Shown here in pieces: positions 14,609-15,498 of a stretch of 15,498 nucleotides of DNA. Numbering within the stretch: position 1 is the stretch's first letter; each line of letters begins with the position of its first letter. Source of the DNA: SAR202 cluster bacterium (GTDB lineage Bacteria > Chloroflexota > Dehalococcoidia > UBA3495); assembly GCA_009392775.1 (NCBI GenBank), contig VFFT01000087.1, positions 1 through 15,498 on the forward strand, written 5' to 3'. The position numbers and the translations under genes were made by a program. Below the pieces are notes generated by a model. The model was not told the origin of the DNA, searched no databases, and was given only the letters and a program-made list of their open reading frames with translations.

Positions 14609-15498
14609 TTATGATCGTACGCTTGAAGCTTTGCCCAATAATGACATCAAGTTGGAGATGTCGTCTACATCTTCTAGATTGTGGGCTAATTCTATTACTT
14701 GCTTGGTTTCACTATCCGATATAGCTCTGGATATGCAATCTACTACCTTGTCCAGCCTCTCCGATGCGTTCATTGGGTTTTTGGCAGAGCCCTTAAATGA
14801 AACGCATTCGTCCTTGATTTCTGTGCCATCGTTGAGTACCGCTGTAACCGCGACAGTTCCTGAGGTTGGTCCTTCTGGGTCCACCTTTATCTTCGGCAGT
14901 GTGGTTTCCATGTCTGAAGCAAAGCGTCTTTCATCAGTAAAACTGTCTATATTAACCCTGCCGTCTAGAAGTGCTGCAGCTGCGCAATATTCTACGCTGA
15001 ATTTACCGTCAAGACCGGTTAATGGAATAGGGCCAGAATGACCTCGACCTCTCCTGTGGATAGTGACAGACTGTACCATATCTGCGTTTAGCGAGTTGTT
15101 TTCACGAAGGTTTAGAACGGCCTCTATCGGATTTTGCATGTAAACCTGTGCGGGGAACCGCTTAATATCAAATCCTGGATCAGTCAGTCTGTACGATGTT
15201 CCGAGTCCTTTTAATAGTATGTCCCAATCAAATACACCTTGAAACAATCCGGCGGCGTACCCGACAGAAGACTCTAATGGCTGTTCACTGCTTGTGTAAC
15301 CCTTTTCTGCCAGAATGGCGGATTCAGCGCCCATCCTAGCTGCATTACCAGGATGTGTTGACTTGACCATTGTGCCGGTGTTGGCGGTGAGTCCGCCGGT
15401 TCGGGAAGCGGCTATACCCAGGGCCATTAGCGTTTTCTGTGGGTCTAGAGATAATACCTTAGCACTCGCAGCAGCTCCACCTAGAGGCCCTACTAGAC
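14609..15498 (-). CDS. MmgE/PrpD family protein, C-terminal part (5' end outside window)
   Basis: The frame is open to the right window edge. The internal ATG at 15425-15427 is not the start, because upstream codons read LVGPLGGAAASAKVLSLDPQ and then MALGIAASRTGGL, a continuous family match. About 295 C-terminal residues are visible. Landmarks are GAAAASAKVL-like helix residues, LGIAASRTGGL, GTMVKSTHPGNAARMGAESA (the conserved GTM-K-H-G-AA segment), and a C-terminal domain with a short alpha/beta region. The family includes 2-methylcitrate dehydratase PrpD, cis-aconitate decarboxylase and several epimerases/isomerases of polycarboxylates. Where PrpD-like enzymes usually have HAGRAA, this protein has HPGNAA, so the substrate may not be 2-methylcitrate. 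It is the most upstream gene seen in the operon with two CoA transferases and an amidohydrolase, which argues for processing of a di- or tricarboxylic acid or its CoA ester. Confidence 0.85.
   Translation of the reverse strand, partial: LVGPLGGAAASAKVLSLDPQKTLMALGIAASRTGGLTANTGTMVKSTHPGNAARMGAESAILAEKGYTSSEQPLESSVGYAAGLFQGVFDWDILLKGLGTSYRLTDPGFDIKRFPAQVYMQNPIEAVLNLRENNSLNADMVQSVTIHRRGRGHSGPIPLTGLDGKFSVEYCAAAALLDGRVNIDSFTDERRFASDMETTLPKIKVDPEGPTSGTVAVTAVLNDGTEIKDECVSFKGSAKNPMNASERLDKVVDCISRAISDSETKQVIELAHNLEDVDDISNLMSLLGKASSVRS

Noticed and set aside
14631..15041. 136-codon rightward reading frame opposite the MmgE/PrpD gene
   Set aside because: It is antisense to a convincing coding frame and its Ser/Leu-rich translation has no family signature, which is typical of a shadow frame.
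1..15498. Search for CRISPR arrays, toxin-antitoxin pairs, restriction systems or other defence modules
   Set aside because: No regularly spaced short repeats and no gene with such domains was found; all long frames are explained by metabolic or housekeeping families.

Overview
The window looks like part of a bacterial chromosome of moderate, slightly AT-rich composition with many ATA and AGA codons. It carries no phage or transposon genes. The gene mix is an archaeal-type bifunctional fructose-1,6-bisphosphate aldolase/phosphatase, family III CoA transferases, an ACMSD-like amidohydrolase, an MmgE/PrpD protein, a lipoprotein HtrA protease and an AspRS with non-discriminating signature residues. 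Together these suggest a Chloroflexota-type bacterium, possibly of the marine SAR202 group. That assignment is inference from gene content only; no rRNA or tRNA marker is present.

Left part (1-2520): the 3' end of a FabI enoyl-ACP reductase (+) converges on a small membrane protein with a zinc ribbon and a TPR (-). A 258-base divergent region follows, with a possible promoter and a stable leader hairpin, and leads into the aldolase/phosphatase gene (+). That gene ends at a strong intrinsic terminator.

Middle part (2516-7633): three genes read leftward, probably as one transcription unit. They are a thioredoxin-fold YyaL/DUF255-like protein, aspartyl-tRNA synthetase and a fold-type I PLP aminotransferase. 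The aspS reading frame has no ATG; its N-terminus and ribosome binding site fit a CTG start. A divergent promoter region (7367-7633) separates this unit from a lipoprotein HtrA-type protease (+).

Right part (8926-15498): a tight leftward operon, with gaps of 21-32 bases, encodes MmgE/PrpD (5' end beyond the window), two double-length family III CoA transferases in tandem, and an amidohydrolase. Each CoA transferase contains two complete CaiB/BaiF-like units. The catalytic Asp motif is kept only in the second unit; the first has Ser at the aligned position. The two paralogues share a perfect 423-bp direct repeat ending exactly at the start codon, while the rest has clearly diverged, which points to recent gene conversion or an assembly artefact. 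The operon looks like an uncharacterised route that activates an organic acid as a CoA thioester and then processes it by hydratase/isomerase and hydrolase/decarboxylase steps. The substrate cannot be read from the sequence.
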